Shown here one piece after another: positions 1 to 10,638 of a stretch of 64,000 bases of DNA (position 1 is the first letter of the stretch; each line of letters opens with the position of its first letter). Below the pieces are notes generated by a model that saw only the letters and a program-made list of their open reading frames with translations, was not told the DNA's origin and did not search any database. Origin of the DNA: Pseudomonas azadiae (GTDB lineage: Bacteria > Pseudomonadota > Gammaproteobacteria > Pseudomonadales > Pseudomonadaceae). The stretch lies in contig NZ_JAHSTY010000001.1 of the NCBI RefSeq assembly GCF_019145355.1, positions 2,728,001-2,792,000 on the forward strand, read 5' to 3'. The position numbers and the translations under genes were made by a program.

Positions 1-1
1 G

Positions 2-391
2 GCAGCGGTTGCGGATTACCGCCCGGAAGTTGTCGCCCCACACAAACTCAAGAAAGACCCTACAAGCGGTGACGGTCTGCTCCTGCAAATGGTGCGCAAC
101 CCGGACATCCTGGCCACCATCGCCACGCGTCCGGACCGCCCGTTCAGTGTCGGTTTCGCTGCCGAGACCGAGCATTTGCTGGACTACGCGGCACGCAAAT
201 TGAAAGACAAAAACCTCGATCTGATCGTTGCCAATGATGTCGCCAACCCAAGCATCGGCTTCAACAGCGAGGAAAATGCCTGCAGCGTGATTGACCGCGA
301 GCTGCATGCCACCCTTTTTGCCCAGACCAGCAAAGGCAAAATTGCCCGCCAACTGATCTCTTTTATCGCCCAACGGCTGAACCAGGTTTAA
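2..391 (+). CDS. coaBC: CoaBC, C-terminal part (phosphopantothenate-cysteine ligase domain)
   Basis: Partial gene, cut by the left edge; the frame is open from base 2 to the TAA at 389-391. About 129 residues of the C-terminal phosphopantothenoylcysteine synthetase half are visible. They include the AAVADYRP segment and, further on, the VANDV motif near the C-terminus. CoaB couples 4'-phosphopantothenate with cysteine using CTP, and the N-terminal CoaC half (outside the window) decarboxylates the product. Both are steps of cytosolic coenzyme A synthesis. dut begins 5 bp downstream on the same strand, the usual coaBC-dut pairing in gammaproteobacteria. Identification is by recognised sequence and by this gene order. 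Confidence 0.93.
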   Translation, partial: AAVADYRPEVVAPHKLKKDPTSGDGLLLQMVRNPDILATIATRPDRPFSVGFAAETEHLLDYAARKLKDKNLDLIVANDVANPSIGFNSEENACSVIDRELHATLFAQTSKGKIARQLISFIAQRLNQV

Positions 392-396
392 TCTCC

Positions 397-852
397 ATGC
401 ACGCTTTGCAAGCCAAGATCCTCGACCCCCGCATCGGTACCGAATTCCCGCTGCCCGCCTACGCCACTCCAGGCTCCGCCGGCCTCGACCTGCGCGCCAT
501 GCTCAAGGCCGACACCGTCCTTGAACCGGGCCAGACCCTGCTGATTCCGACCGGCCTGTCGATCTACGTGGGCGACCCTGGCCTCGCCGCGCTGATTTTG
601 CCGCGCTCCGGCCTGGGCCATAAGCACGGCATCGTGCTGGGCAACCTGGTGGGCCTGATCGACTCGGACTACCAGGGCGAGCTGATGGTGTCGTGCTGGA
701 ACCGTGGCCAGACCACGTTCAAGATCGCCGTGGGTGAGCGCATCGCACAGTTGGTGCTGGTGCCGGTGGTACAGGCGCAGTTCGAGCTGGTGCAGGCATT
801 CGATGAAACCCAACGCGGCGCCGGCGGTTTCGGGCATTCCGGCAGCCGCTGA
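397..852 (+). CDS. dut: dUTP diphosphatase (dUTPase)
   Basis: 151 residues, the normal length of the trimeric dUTPase. It hydrolyses dUTP to dUMP and pyrophosphate, which keeps uracil out of DNA and supplies the dTMP pathway. The family motifs are visible in order: motif 1 [12 protein letters not shown] (about residues 23-34), the PRSGLG loop (about 69-74), the [10 protein letters not shown] motif with the catalytic Asp (about 86-95), GERIAQLV, and the glycine-rich C-terminal arm [10 protein letters not shown] that closes over the active site. It starts 5 bp after coaBC and is probably co-transcribed with it. No strong Shine-Dalgarno sequence is seen, which fits translational coupling. Confidence 0.97.
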   Translation: MHALQAKILDPRIGTEFPLPAYATPGSAGLDLRAMLKADTVLEPGQTLLIPTGLSIYVGDPGLAALILPRSGLGHKHGIVLGNLVGLIDSDYQGELMVSCWNRGQTTFKIAVGERIAQLVLVPVVQAQFELVQAFDETQRGAGGFGHSGSR

Positions 853-865
853 CTAAGCTGAGTCA

Positions 866-887
866 GGCCGGGCAACGTAGCCCGGCC
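866..887 (+). terminator. Hairpin downstream of dut
   Basis: A perfect 8-bp GC stem, GGCCGGGC at 866-873 and GCCCGGCC at 880-887, with a 6-nt loop, starts 13 bp after the dut stop. No T-run follows, so it may be a weak terminator or an mRNA 3'-end stabilising hairpin. The remaining intergenic bases up to algC include an AT-rich stretch near 944-960 that could hold the algC promoter. Confidence 0.5.
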
Positions 888-1115
888 AGACGCCAAGTCC
901 CAGGCGCTTCAGGACGAAGAATGCGTGGATTTTATCGGTGGAAATTTTTTATAAAAATCAATGCGTTACGTGACCATCGAGACAAGGCCGGTGCGCCGAT
1001 GGCATTTTTGCACCACGAACTCTCTGCCGAAAACACCGTCATACCCTTCAGTTTGAGCCTGCCGGTCAGTCATTAAGGCCAGCCTTGCCCCCTTCAGATG
1101 GAGTTTCCCCCCGCG

Positions 1116-2513
1116 ATGAGTACCGCAGCCCGAGTAGCCCCGACATTCCCCGACAGCATCTTTCGCGCCTATGACATTCGTGGCGTGGTGCCCAAGACGC
1201 TGACCGCCGAAACCGCCTACTGGATTGGCCGCGCCATCGGCTCCCAAAGTTTGGCCCAGGGCGAGCCCAACGTCTCGGTCGGCCGTGACGGTCGCCTGTC
1301 CGGCCCCGAGCTGGTAGAACAACTGATCCAGGGCCTGGCCGACAGCGGCTGCCACGTCAGCGACGTGGGCCTGGTGCCTACTCCGGCGCTGTACTACGCC
1401 GCCAACGTACTGGCTGGCAAATCCGGGGTGATGCTCACCGGTAGCCATAACCCGTCGGACTACAACGGCTTCAAGATCGTCATCGCGGGCGACACCCTCG
1501 CCAATGAACAGATCCAGGCCCTGCACACGCGCCTCAAAACCAACGACCTGACCAGCGGCCAGGGCACCGTCACCAAAGTCGACATCCTGCAGCGCTACTC
1601 TGACGAAATCACCCGCGACGTCAAACTCGCGCGCCGCCTCAAGGTGGTGGTGGATTGCGGCAACGGCGCGGCCGGCGTAATCGCCCCGCAGTTGCTTGAG
1701 GCCCTGAACTGCGAAGTGATCCCCTTGTTCTGCGATGTCGACGGCAACTTCCCCAACCACCACCCGGATCCGGGCAAGCCCGAAAACCTGGTGGACCTGA
1801 TCGCCAAGGTCAAGGAAACCGGGGCTGACGTCGGCCTGGCCTTCGACGGCGACGGCGACCGTGTGGGTGTGGTGACCGAGACCGGCGAGATCGTGTTCCC
1901 GGACCGCTTATTGATGCTGTTCGCCCGGGACGTGGTGGCGCGCAATCCTAACGCCGAGATCATCTTCGACGTGAAATGCACCCGCCGCCTGACGCCGCTG
2001 ATCAAGGAGTATGGCGGTCGCCCGCTGATGTGGAAGACCGGTCATTCGTTGATCAAAAAGAAAATGAAGGAAACCGGCGCCCTGTTGGCCGGCGAAATGA
2101 GCGGCCACGTGTTCTTCAAGGAGCGCTGGTTCGGCTTTGATGACGGTATCTACAGCGCCGCGCGCCTGCTGGAGATCCTCAGTAAGGAAAAATCGACGTG
2201 CGAGGAGCTGTTCCAGACCTTCCCGAACGATATTTCCACGCCAGAGATCAATATCCATGTGACCGAAGAGAGCAAATTCAGCATCATTGACGCACTGCAC
2301 GATGCGCAATGGGGCGAAGGCGCCGAGCTGACCTCCATTGATGGTGTGCGAGTCGATTACGCCAAAGGCTGGGGCCTGGTTCGCGCGTCCAACACCACAC
2401 CGGTGCTGGTCCTGCGTTTCGAGGCGGATACCGAGGCTGAGTTGCAGCGCATCAAGGACGTGTTCCACGCCCAGTTGAAACGTGTTGCCCCTGATCTCCA
2501 ATTACCGTTCTGA
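1116..2513 (+). CDS. algC: Phosphomannomutase / phosphoglucomutase AlgC
   Basis: 465 residues from the ATG at 1116. An in-frame ATG at 1098 exists, but MSTAARVAPTFPDSIFRAYD aligns with the remembered start of P. aeruginosa AlgC (463 aa), and GGAG lies about 12 bp before 1116. The enzyme interconverts 1- and 6-phosphates of mannose and glucose through a phosphoserine. It feeds GDP-mannose for alginate and other exopolysaccharides and the LPS core. Visible alpha-phosphohexomutase motifs are the catalytic serine loop TGSHNPSDYNG, the metal loop DGDGDR, the sugar-binding GEMSGH, and the C-terminal phosphate loop RASNTTPVL. argB follows 19 bp downstream on the same strand. Confidence 0.96.
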   Translation: MSTAARVAPTFPDSIFRAYDIRGVVPKTLTAETAYWIGRAIGSQSLAQGEPNVSVGRDGRLSGPELVEQLIQGLADSGCHVSDVGLVPTPALYYAANVLAGKSGVMLTGSHNPSDYNGFKIVIAGDTLANEQIQALHTRLKTNDLTSGQGTVTKVDILQRYSDEITRDVKLARRLKVVVDCGNGAAGVIAPQLLEALNCEVIPLFCDVDGNFPNHHPDPGKPENLVDLIAKVKETGADVGLAFDGDGDRVGVVTETGEIVFPDRLLMLFARDVVARNPNAEIIFDVKCTRRLTPLIKEYGGRPLMWKTGHSLIKKKMKETGALLAGEMSGHVFFKERWFGFDDGIYSAARLLEILSKEKSTCEELFQTFPNDISTPEINIHVTEESKFSIIDALHDAQWGEGAELTSIDGVRVDYAKGWGLVRASNTTPVLVLRFEADTEAELQRIKDVFHAQLKRVAPDLQLPF

Positions 2514-2532
2514 TTTTCTACCGGAGCCCTGA

Positions 2533-3438
<906 letters not shown>

Positions 3439-3449
3439 CTGCTGCAATC

Positions 3450-3489
3450 AAAAAGCCCCGCTCAATGAGATTGAGCGGGGCTTTTTTTT
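3450..3489 (+). terminator. Rho-independent terminator of argB
   Basis: A 12-bp stem, AGCCCCGCTCAA at 3454-3465 and TTGAGCGGGGCT at 3471-3482, is flanked by an A-run upstream and eight Ts downstream. It is positioned 12-15 bp after the argB stop. The A-run on the other side means it could also stop transcripts arriving from pyrE on the opposite strand. Confidence 0.92.
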
Positions 3490-3525
3490 GTGTACGCTGA
3501 TTTTTTCAGAAAAGTGGAGATCCCC

Positions 3526-3614
3526 TGTGGGAGCGGGCTTGCTCGCGAAAGCGGAGTGTCAGTTAGCGCATATAGCACTGAATGGCAGCCTTCGCGAGCA
3601 AGCCCGCTCCCACA
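3526..3614. repeat. REPIN, type A (GGGAGCGGGCTTGCTCGCGA)
   Basis: Two inverted 24-bp arms, 3526-3549 and 3591-3614, enclose a 41-bp loop region. The arm (TGTGGGAGCGGGCTTGCTCG...) is the REP palindrome typical of P. fluorescens-group genomes, where paired copies form REPINs mobilised by a RAYT transposase elsewhere. It sits in the convergent argB-pyrE gap. Two further copies of the same arm type are at 11841 and 15155. Confidence 0.9.
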
Positions 3615-3642
3615 CAAGCCCACTCCTGCAAGAGTTGTTGTA

Positions 3643-4287
3643 TCAGACGCCGAACTGCTCCCGGTATGCACGCACAGCCGGCAGATGCTGCTTGAGCTGT
3701 GAATCATCTTCCAGGAACTGCAGCACCTGGTTCAGCGAGACAATGCTCACCACCGGAATGCCGAAATCGCGCTCCACTTCCTGGATTGCCGACAACTCAC
3801 CGTTGCCGCGTTCCTGGCGATTCAGGGCGATCAGCACGCCGGTGGCCTTGGCACCCTCCTGCGAGGCGATGATTTGCATCACTTCGCGGATAGCGGTACC
3901 AGCGGTGATCACGTCGTCGATGATCAGCACGTCGCCAGTAAGCGGCGCGCCGACCAGGCTACCGCCTTCGCCATGGGCCTTGGCTTCTTTACGGTTGAAG
4001 CACCACGGCAGGTCTTTCCCGTGGTGTTCAGCCAGGGCCACGGCAGTCGCGGCGGCCAAAGGAATGCCCTTGTAGGCCGGGCCGAACAAGACATCGAAGG
4101 CAATACCGCTTTCAACAATGGCGGCCGCGTAGAAACGACCCAGCTGAGCCAGGGCCGAACCCGAGTTGAACAAGCCCGCATTGAAGAAGTACGGGCTGGT
4201 GCGCCCGGACTTGAGGGTGAACTCACCGAAGCGCAAAACCCCGCGATCGATGGCGAAACGAATGAAATCGCGTTGATACGCCTGCAT
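3643..4287 (-). CDS. pyrE: Orotate phosphoribosyltransferase PyrE
   Basis: 214 residues starting at the ATG whose complement is 4285-4287. A longer frame runs 7 codons further upstream, but [20 protein letters not shown] matches the known Pseudomonas start. PyrE transfers phosphoribose from PRPP to orotate to give OMP in pyrimidine synthesis. Visible features are the [18 protein letters not shown]-terminal region, [11 protein letters not shown], the flexible catalytic loop with [11 protein letters not shown], and the PRPP-binding [13 protein letters not shown]. It is transcribed divergently from crc with 82 bp between them, a conserved pseudomonad arrangement. Confidence 0.97.
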   Translation of the reverse strand: MQAYQRDFIRFAIDRGVLRFGEFTLKSGRTSPYFFNAGLFNSGSALAQLGRFYAAAIVESGIAFDVLFGPAYKGIPLAAATAVALAEHHGKDLPWCFNRKEAKAHGEGGSLVGAPLTGDVLIIDDVITAGTAIREVMQIIASQEGAKATGVLIALNRQERGNGELSAIQEVERDFGIPVVSIVSLNQVLQFLEDDSQLKQHLPAVRAYREQFGV

Positions 4288-4331
4288 GAAAAAAGCCTCA
4301 GATACCACGGATTTAGCTAATTAGGTAGACG

Positions 4332-4348
4332 GCGTGTATCATACACGC
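4332..4348. promoter_or_regulatory. 7+3+7 palindrome in the pyrE-crc divergent promoter region
   Basis: GCGTGTA-TCA-TACACGC is a perfect inverted repeat with a 3-bp centre, 22 bp upstream of the crc ATG and 45 bp upstream of pyrE. It looks like an operator for a dimeric regulator, or a promoter-overlapping site (TATCAT could be a -10 hexamer for crc). No regulator can be named from the sequence. Confidence 0.4.
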
Positions 4349-4369
4349 ACGCGATTTTTGGGGCCATTT

Positions 4370-5149
4370 ATGCGGATCATCAGTGTGAACGTTAATGGTA
4401 TTCAGGCTGCAGTCGAGCGTGGTTTGCTCAGTTGGCTGCAAGCCCAGAATGCCGACGTCATCTGCCTGCAGGATACCCGCGCCTCCGCCTTTGAACTGGA
4501 CGACCCAGCCTTCCAACTGGATGGCTACTTCCTTTATGCCTGCGATGCCGAAGTACCCGCCCAAGGTGGCGTGGCTTTGTATTCGCGGTTGCAACCCAAG
4601 GCGGTCATCAGCGGCCTCGGCTTCGAGACAGCCGACCGCTACGGGCGCTACCTGCAAGCCGATTTCGATAAGGTCAGCATCGCGACCTTGCTGCTCCCTT
4701 CGGGGCAGAACGGCGATGAAGACTTGAACCAGAAGTTCAAGCTAATGGACGATTTCGCCCGTTACCTGGATAAACAGCGGCGCAAACGTCGCGAGTACAT
4801 TTATTGTGGCTCGCTGTACGTGGCGCAACAGAAGCTGGATATCAAGAACTGGCGCGACAGCCAGCAATCCCCGGGCTTCCTGGCGCCTGAACGGGCCTGG
4901 ATGGACGAGATTGTCGGCAACATGGGTTATGTGGATGCCCTGCGCGAAGTCAGCCGTGAAGGCGACCAGTACAGCTGGTGGCCGGACAACGAACAGGCGG
5001 AGATGCTCAACCTGGGCTGGCGTTTCGACTACCAGTTGCTGACCCCTGGTCTGCGCCGGTTCGTCCGCAGCGCACGCCTGCCGCGCCAGCCGCGCTTCTC
5101 GCAACACGCGCCGCTGATCGTGGACTACGACTGGACATTGACCATCTGA
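4370..5149 (+). CDS. crc: Catabolite repression control protein Crc
   Basis: 259 residues from the ATG at 4370. The frame opens 12 codons earlier, but MRIISVNVNGIQAAVERGLL is the known Crc start. Crc belongs by fold to the exonuclease/endonuclease/phosphatase family. In pseudomonads it acts not as a nuclease but with Hfq, stabilising Hfq on A-rich (AAnAAnAA) leader motifs to block translation of catabolic genes. It is antagonised by the small RNAs CrcZ/CrcY. The sequence is near-identical to my memory of PAO1 Crc, including the N-terminal SVNVNG, QDTRAS and the C-terminal FSQHAPLIVDYDW. It is divergent from pyrE and ends at a strong terminator. Confidence 0.97.
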   Translation: MRIISVNVNGIQAAVERGLLSWLQAQNADVICLQDTRASAFELDDPAFQLDGYFLYACDAEVPAQGGVALYSRLQPKAVISGLGFETADRYGRYLQADFDKVSIATLLLPSGQNGDEDLNQKFKLMDDFARYLDKQRRKRREYIYCGSLYVAQQKLDIKNWRDSQQSPGFLAPERAWMDEIVGNMGYVDALREVSREGDQYSWWPDNEQAEMLNLGWRFDYQLLTPGLRRFVRSARLPRQPRFSQHAPLIVDYDWTLTI

Positions 5150-5166
5150 GGTTTTTTCTCAGGCAC

Positions 5167-5197
5167 AAAAAAACCGACATCGCTGTCGGTTTTTTTG
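5167..5197. terminator. Bidirectional rho-independent terminator between crc and DUF4870 gene
   Basis: The stem ACCGACA / TGTCGGT with a 4-nt loop is flanked by a run of As on the left and Ts on the right. It lies between two convergent genes, so it can end crc on the plus strand and the DUF4870 gene on the minus strand. Confidence 0.9.
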
Positions 5198-5207
5198 TGG
5201 GCGCCCG

Positions 5208-5576
5208 TTACTTGATCACACGCCAGGTCAAGGGATAGCGATAGGCGATGCCCTTGTTGGCCTTGATGCTACCAATGATTGTCAGCACCACCGTGGCGAT
5301 CGCCAGGGCAAACATCAGGAAAAACCCGATCACCGCGAAGGCCAGCACGATGCAAACGATCCAGGCGATGGCCACGGTGATCTGGAAATTCAACGCCTCT
5401 TTGCCCTGATCGTCGATGAACGCATCCTTTTCCTTCTTCATCTGCCACAGGATCAACGGCCCCACGACACTGCCGAAGGGGAATACAAAGCCCAGGAACG
5501 CCGCCAGATGGCACAACATCGCCCCCTGGCGCACTTCGTAGGAAGGCGTAGGCACCGGTATCTGACTGTCATTCAT
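5208..5576 (-). CDS. DUF4870 domain membrane protein
   Basis: 122 residues with the DUF4870 pattern: a first hydrophobic segment (about residues 22-42, with GSVVGPLILWQMKKEKDAFI after it), a soluble linker containing the conserved QGKEALNFQI, and a long hydrophobic hairpin (about 66-108). I expect three to four membrane segments in the inner membrane. No function is established for the family. AAGGAG lies 7 bp before the ATG. The PAO1 counterpart, as I recall, occupies the same place between crc and rph. Confidence 0.85.
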   Translation of the reverse strand: MNDSQIPVPTPSYEVRQGAMLCHLAAFLGFVFPFGSVVGPLILWQMKKEKDAFIDDQGKEALNFQITVAIAWIVCIVLAFAVIGFFLMFALAIATVVLTIIGSIKANKGIAYRYPLTWRVIK

Positions 5577-5598
5577 GGCGTTTCTCCTTGGGTCGGGC

Positions 5599-6321
5599 TC
5601 AGTCAGCCAACGCGGCGTTCTGCAGTTCGAAGATTTCGGTCATGCCCTTCTGGGCCAGGGCGAGCATGGCGTTCAAGTCGGCCGGCTGGAACGGCGCGCC
5701 TTCGGCGGTGCCCTGCACTTCGATGAAGCCACCGGTGCTGGTCATGACCACGTTCAGGTCGGTCTCGGCGGCCGAGTCTTCCAGGTAGTCCAGGTCCAGC
5801 ACGGGCTCGCCCTGATACATGCCCACCGAGACGGCGGCAATCATTTGCTTGAGCGGGTCACCGCCCTTGAGGCCGCCGCGCTTCTTGATCACCTTGAGCG
5901 CGTCGACCAGGGCCACCATGGCGCCTGTGATCGACGCGGTGCGGGTGCCGCCGTCGGCCTGGATCACGTCGCAGTCGACATACAGGGTTACGTCGCCCAG
6001 CTTGGACATGTCCAGCGCCGCGCGCAGGGAGCGACCGATCAGGCGCTGGATTTCCAGGGTGCGGCCGCCTTGCTTGCCACGGCTGGCTTCGCGCTGGTTA
6101 CGTTCGCCGGTGGCGCGCGGCAGCATGCCGTACTCGGCGGTCAGCCAACCCTGGCCCTGGCCTTTAAGGAAGCGCGGTACGCCATTTTCGACGCTGACGG
6201 TGCAGATCACCTTGGTATCGCCAAACTCGACCAGTACAGACCCCTCGGCGTGTTTGGTGTAGTTGCGGGTGATGCGGATCGAGCGGAGCTGATCGGCAGC
6301 GCGACCACTTGGACGTTTCAT
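5599..6321 (-). CDS. rph: Ribonuclease PH
   Basis: 240 residues, the standard length. RNase PH is a phosphate-dependent 3'-5' exoribonuclease that trims tRNA 3' ends and releases nucleoside diphosphates. Family features are the N-terminal [30 protein letters not shown], the RNA-binding [38 protein letters not shown] region, and the phosphate-site [20 protein letters not shown]. It is divergent from yicC. The DUF4870 gene follows 22 bp downstream on the same strand and may be read from the same transcript. Confidence 0.97.
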   Translation of the reverse strand: MKRPSGRAADQLRSIRITRNYTKHAEGSVLVEFGDTKVICTVSVENGVPRFLKGQGQGWLTAEYGMLPRATGERNQREASRGKQGGRTLEIQRLIGRSLRAALDMSKLGDVTLYVDCDVIQADGGTRTASITGAMVALVDALKVIKKRGGLKGGDPLKQMIAAVSVGMYQGEPVLDLDYLEDSAAETDLNVVMTSTGGFIEVQGTAEGAPFQPADLNAMLALAQKGMTEIFELQNAALAD

Positions 6322-6508
6322 AGGGAGACACCTGTACTGAGGACGAAAAACTGCCGAGCATTATAGAGCCGTGGGCCGATTCCGGGCACTGCTAAAAAAT
6401 TCGGTTACGAATGCTCGCGTTTGGGCGTGCCCGCCTCACTGCGCTACAATCGCGCGCCTTCTTAACCATCAGCCCGTGATTAACGGGACTGCAACGCGAG
6501 GTACCTCC

Positions 6509-7372
6509 ATGGTGCACAGCATGACCGCCTTTGCCCGCGTCGAAAAAGCCGGCGTACAAGGCACCCTGAGCTGGGAATTGCGCTCGGTCAACAGCCGCTA
6601 CCTGGAGCCGCATCTGCGCCTGCCGGAGTCGTTCCGCGACCTCGAAGGCGCCGTGCGGGAAGCGCTGCGCCAGGGCATCTCCCGGGGCAAACTGGAATGC
6701 ACCCTGCGCTTTACCGAAGAAACCACCGGCAAGCCACTGCAAGTCGATCGCGAGCGCGCGGCGCAACTGGTCGCCGCCGCCGAGACCATTGCCGGCCTGA
6801 TCAAGCAGCCGGCCGCGCTCAATCCGCTGGAAGTGCTGGCCTGGCCCGGCGTACTGGTGGCCGATGCCATCGACCCGCAGGCCCTCAACGCGCAAGCCCT
6901 CGCCTTGTTCAACCAGGGCTTGAAGGAGCTCAAGGCCGGCCGCGAGCGCGAAGGCGCCGAGCTGGCGCGCTTGATCAGCGAACGCCTGACGTCCATTGAA
7001 GAAGACGTGGTCATCCTGCGCCAGCTGGTGCCGCAGATGCTCGCCACCCAGCGCCAGAAGGTGCTCGACCGCTTCACCGACATGAAAGCCGACCTCGACC
7101 CCACACGCCTGGAGCAGGAAATGGTGTTGCTGGCACAGAAGAGCGACGTCGCCGAAGAGCTCGACCGCCTGAGCACGCACATCCTTGAAGTGCGCCGCGT
7201 GCTCAAATCGGGCGGTGCCGCCGGTCGGCGCCTGGACTTCCTGATGCAGGAACTCAACCGCGAAGCCAATACACTCGGCTCCAAAGCGTTCGATCCGCGC
7301 AGCACCACGGCGGCGGTCAACCTCAAAGTGTTGATCGAGCAGATGCGCGAACAAGTACAGAATATTGAGTAA
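6509..7372 (+). CDS. yicC: YicC-family endoribonuclease
   Basis: 287 residues from the ATG at 6509, which has GAGG 6 bp upstream. A longer open frame from 6371 is rejected because MVHSMTAFARVEKAG is the family start. YicC proteins have an N-terminal YicC_N domain and a C-terminal DUF1732 domain (here from about residue 205, with ...EELDRLSTHILEVRRVL... and GRRLDFLMQELNREANTLGSKA). The E. coli member is an endoribonuclease linked to degradation of the small RNA RyhB. It lies just upstream of gmk (9-bp gap), the usual order, and probably forms an operon with it. Confidence 0.93.
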   Translation: MVHSMTAFARVEKAGVQGTLSWELRSVNSRYLEPHLRLPESFRDLEGAVREALRQGISRGKLECTLRFTEETTGKPLQVDRERAAQLVAAAETIAGLIKQPAALNPLEVLAWPGVLVADAIDPQALNAQALALFNQGLKELKAGREREGAELARLISERLTSIEEDVVILRQLVPQMLATQRQKVLDRFTDMKADLDPTRLEQEMVLLAQKSDVAEELDRLSTHILEVRRVLKSGGAAGRRLDFLMQELNREANTLGSKAFDPRSTTAAVNLKVLIEQMREQVQNIE

Positions 7373-8002
<630 letters not shown>

Positions 8003-8019
8003 TTGGCTCTTCCCAAAAC

Positions 8020-8057
8020 CGCTGCAAGCGCTTTACATTGGCACTTGCAGCGCTTTT
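8020..8057 (+). terminator. Hairpin with short T-run after gmk
   Basis: A 9-bp stem, CGCTGCAAG at 8020-8028 and CTTGCAGCG at 8044-8052, is followed by CTTTT. It may partly terminate the gmk transcript before rpoZ, whose own promoter would then lie in the following 110 bp. Confidence 0.6.
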
Positions 8058-8169
8058 GCGAGGGCCTGCGCAAAATCAGCGCTTCCCTTAACGCTGGTGT
8101 TTTTTTAAACTGCTCAGTCCGCTCGCCCAACCGGGCAGCGCGCATCTTGCATTCGCTCCGAGGAATACC

Positions 8170-8433
8170 ATGGCCCGCGTAACCGTTGAAGACTGCCTAG
8201 AACACGTGGATAACCGCTTTGAGCTGGTCATGCTCTCTACCAAGCGTGCCCGTCAACTGGCCACTGGCGGCAAAGAGCCCCTGGTCCAGTGGGAAAACGA
8301 CAAGCCTACCGTTGTGGCCCTGCGTGAAATCGCCGAAGGCCTGATGAGCTACGAGTTCATCGCCAACGCTGAAATCGTTGAAGACGAACCGCTGTTTGCA
8401 GCGTTCGAGGACGAGTCCAACGAGGCCGTCTAA
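8170..8433 (+). CDS. rpoZ: RNA polymerase omega subunit
   Basis: 87 residues. Omega folds and holds the beta' subunit of RNA polymerase and, with beta', forms one (p)ppGpp binding site. The conserved N-terminal [20 protein letters not shown] and RARQLATGG are clear. GAGG lies about 7 bp before the ATG. It sits between gmk and spoT as in most gammaproteobacteria. Confidence 0.97.
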   Translation: MARVTVEDCLEHVDNRFELVMLSTKRARQLATGGKEPLVQWENDKPTVVALREIAEGLMSYEFIANAEIVEDEPLFAAFEDESNEAV

Positions 8434-8493
8434 GCCTATGCCTGGTCGACGTAGCACGGCGCGGGGTCACAGCCAACGGCAGGAGTTCATCCT

Positions 8494-10599
8494 TTGCCGA
8501 GCATAGACGCCCTCGCCGATCGCTTATCGGCCTACCTCGGCCCAGACCAGGTCAACCTGGTCCGCCGAGCGTATTTCTACGCCGAACAAGCCCACGACGG
8601 CCAACGCCGCCGCAGCGGCGAGGCGTATGTCACCCATCCTCTTGCGGTGGCAAACATTCTGGCCGACATGCACATGGACCATCAAAGCCTGATGGCCGCG
8701 ATGCTGCATGACGTGATCGAAGACACCGGCATCGCCAAGGAAGCGCTCAGCGCGCAATTTGGCGAAACCGTGGCCGAACTGGTCGACGGGGTCAGCAAAC
8801 TGACCCAGATGAACTTCGAGACCAAGGCCGAAGCCCAGGCGGAGAACTTCCAGAAAATGGCCATGGCCATGGCGCGCGATATTCGCGTGATCCTGGTCAA
8901 GCTCGCCGACCGGCTGCACAACATGCGCACGCTGGAAGTGCTCTCCGGCGAAAAACGCCGGCGCATCGCCAAGGAAACCCTGGAAATCTACGCGCCCATC
9001 GCCAACCGGCTGGGCATGCACGCTATTCGAATCGAATTCGAAGACCTCGGCTTCAAAGCCATGCACCCGATGCGTTCGGCGCGTATCTACCAGGCGGTCA
9101 AGCGCGCCCGGGGCAACCGCAAGGAAATCGTCAACAAAATCGAGGAGTCGCTGAGCCATTGCCTGGCGATCGACGAAATCGAGGGCGAAGTCAGCGGCCG
9201 GCAGAAGCACATCTACGGCATCTATAAGAAGATGCGCGGCAAGCGTCGGGCCTTCAACGAGATCATGGACGTGTACGCGTTCCGGATCATCGTCGACAAG
9301 GTCGACACCTGCTACCGCGTGCTCGGCGCTGTACATAATTTGTACAAACCCTTGCCTGGGCGCTTCAAGGATTACATCGCCATTCCCAAGGCCAACGGCT
9401 ATCAGTCGTTGCATACCACGCTGTTCGGTATGCATGGCGTGCCGATCGAGATTCAGATCCGCACCCAGGAAATGGAAGAGATGGCCAACAATGGCATCGC
9501 CGCCCATTGGCTGTACAAATCCAGCGGCGACGAGCAGCCCAAGGGCACCCATGCCCGCGCCCGCCAGTGGGTCAAAGGCGTGCTGGAAATGCAGCAACGT
9601 GCGGGCAACTCACTCGAATTCATCGAAAGCGTGAAGATCGACCTGTTCCCGGATGAGGTCTACGTGTTCACGCCCAAGGGCCGGATCATGGAGCTGCCCA
9701 AAGGCTCCACGGCGGTTGACTTTGCCTACGCGGTGCATACAGACGTGGGCAACAGCTGCATTGCGTGTCGGATCAATCGTCGTCTCGCGCCGCTGTCCGA
9801 ACCGCTGCAGAGCGGCTCCACGGTCGAGATCGTCAGCGCTCCGGGCGCACGCCCGAACCCGGCCTGGCTCAACTTCGTGGTCACCGGCAAGGCCCGTACG
9901 CACATCCGTCACGCCCTGAAATTGCAGCGCCGCTCCGAGTCCATCAGCCTCGGCGAACGCTTGCTGAACAAGGTGCTCAATGGTTTCGACAGTGCCCTGG
10001 ACAAGATTCCTACAGAGCGCGTGCAAGCGATGCTCCACGAGTACCGCCAGGAAACCATCGAAGACCTGCTGGAAGACATCGGCCTGGGCAACCGCATGGC
10101 CTACGTGGTCGCGCGCCGCCTGTTGGGCGAAGGCGAACAGTTACCCAGCCCGGAGGGCCCGCTGGCAATCCGCGGTACCGAGGGCCTGGTGCTCAGCTAC
10201 GCCAAATGTTGCACGCCAATTCCGGGCGACCCGATTGTCGGCCACCTGTCCGCCGGCAAGGGCATGGTCGTGCACCTGGACAACTGCCGCAACATCACCG
10301 AAATCCGTCACAACCCGGAAAAATGCATCCAGCTTTCATGGGCCAAGGATGTCACCGGCGAATTCAACGTCGAGCTGCGAGTGGAGCTGGAGCACCAGCG
10401 CGGCCTGATCGCCCTGCTCGCCAGCAGCGTCAACGCGGCCGACGGCAATATCGAGAAAATCAGCATGGACGAGCGCGATGGTCGCATCAGCGTGGTCCAA
10501 CTGGTGGTCAGTGTGCACGACCGCGTGCACCTGGCCCGCGTGATCAAGAAACTGCGCGCCTTGACCGGTGTGATCCGCATTACCCGCATGCGGGCATAG
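8494..10599 (+). CDS. spoT: Bifunctional (p)ppGpp synthetase / hydrolase SpoT
   Basis: 701 residues starting at a TTG at 8494 with AGGAG 8 bp upstream; no in-frame ATG lies nearby. The domain order is complete. The HD hydrolase domain (about 20-175) carries the intact catalytic HDVIED at residues 72-77. The synthetase domain (about 230-345) carries GRQKHIYGIYKKM and DYIAIPKANGYQSLHT. The TGS domain (about 383-445) carries DEVYVFTPKGRIMELP, then come a helical/zinc-finger-like CCTPIPGD region and a C-terminal ACT domain (about 627-700). The intact HD motif marks a hydrolase-competent SpoT rather than RelA. It controls alarmone levels under starvation for carbon, fatty acid and other nutrients. 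Confidence 0.97.
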   Translation: MPSIDALADRLSAYLGPDQVNLVRRAYFYAEQAHDGQRRRSGEAYVTHPLAVANILADMHMDHQSLMAAMLHDVIEDTGIAKEALSAQFGETVAELVDGVSKLTQMNFETKAEAQAENFQKMAMAMARDIRVILVKLADRLHNMRTLEVLSGEKRRRIAKETLEIYAPIANRLGMHAIRIEFEDLGFKAMHPMRSARIYQAVKRARGNRKEIVNKIEESLSHCLAIDEIEGEVSGRQKHIYGIYKKMRGKRRAFNEIMDVYAFRIIVDKVDTCYRVLGAVHNLYKPLPGRFKDYIAIPKANGYQSLHTTLFGMHGVPIEIQIRTQEMEEMANNGIAAHWLYKSSGDEQPKGTHARARQWVKGVLEMQQRAGNSLEFIESVKIDLFPDEVYVFTPKGRIMELPKGSTAVDFAYAVHTDVGNSCIACRINRRLAPLSEPLQSGSTVEIVSAPGARPNPAWLNFVVTGKARTHIRHALKLQRRSESISLGERLLNKVLNGFDSALDKIPTERVQAMLHEYRQETIEDLLEDIGLGNRMAYVVARRLLGEGEQLPSPEGPLAIRGTEGLVLSYAKCCTPIPGDPIVGHLSAGKGMVVHLDNCRNITEIRHNPEKCIQLSWAKDVTGEFNVELRVELEHQRGLIALLASSVNAADGNIEKISMDERDGRISVVQLVVSVHDRVHLARVIKKLRALTGVIRITRMRA

Positions 10600-10638
10600 C
10601 CCTTCAAATACGTCATCATCTCTTACAAGGAGTCCTAC

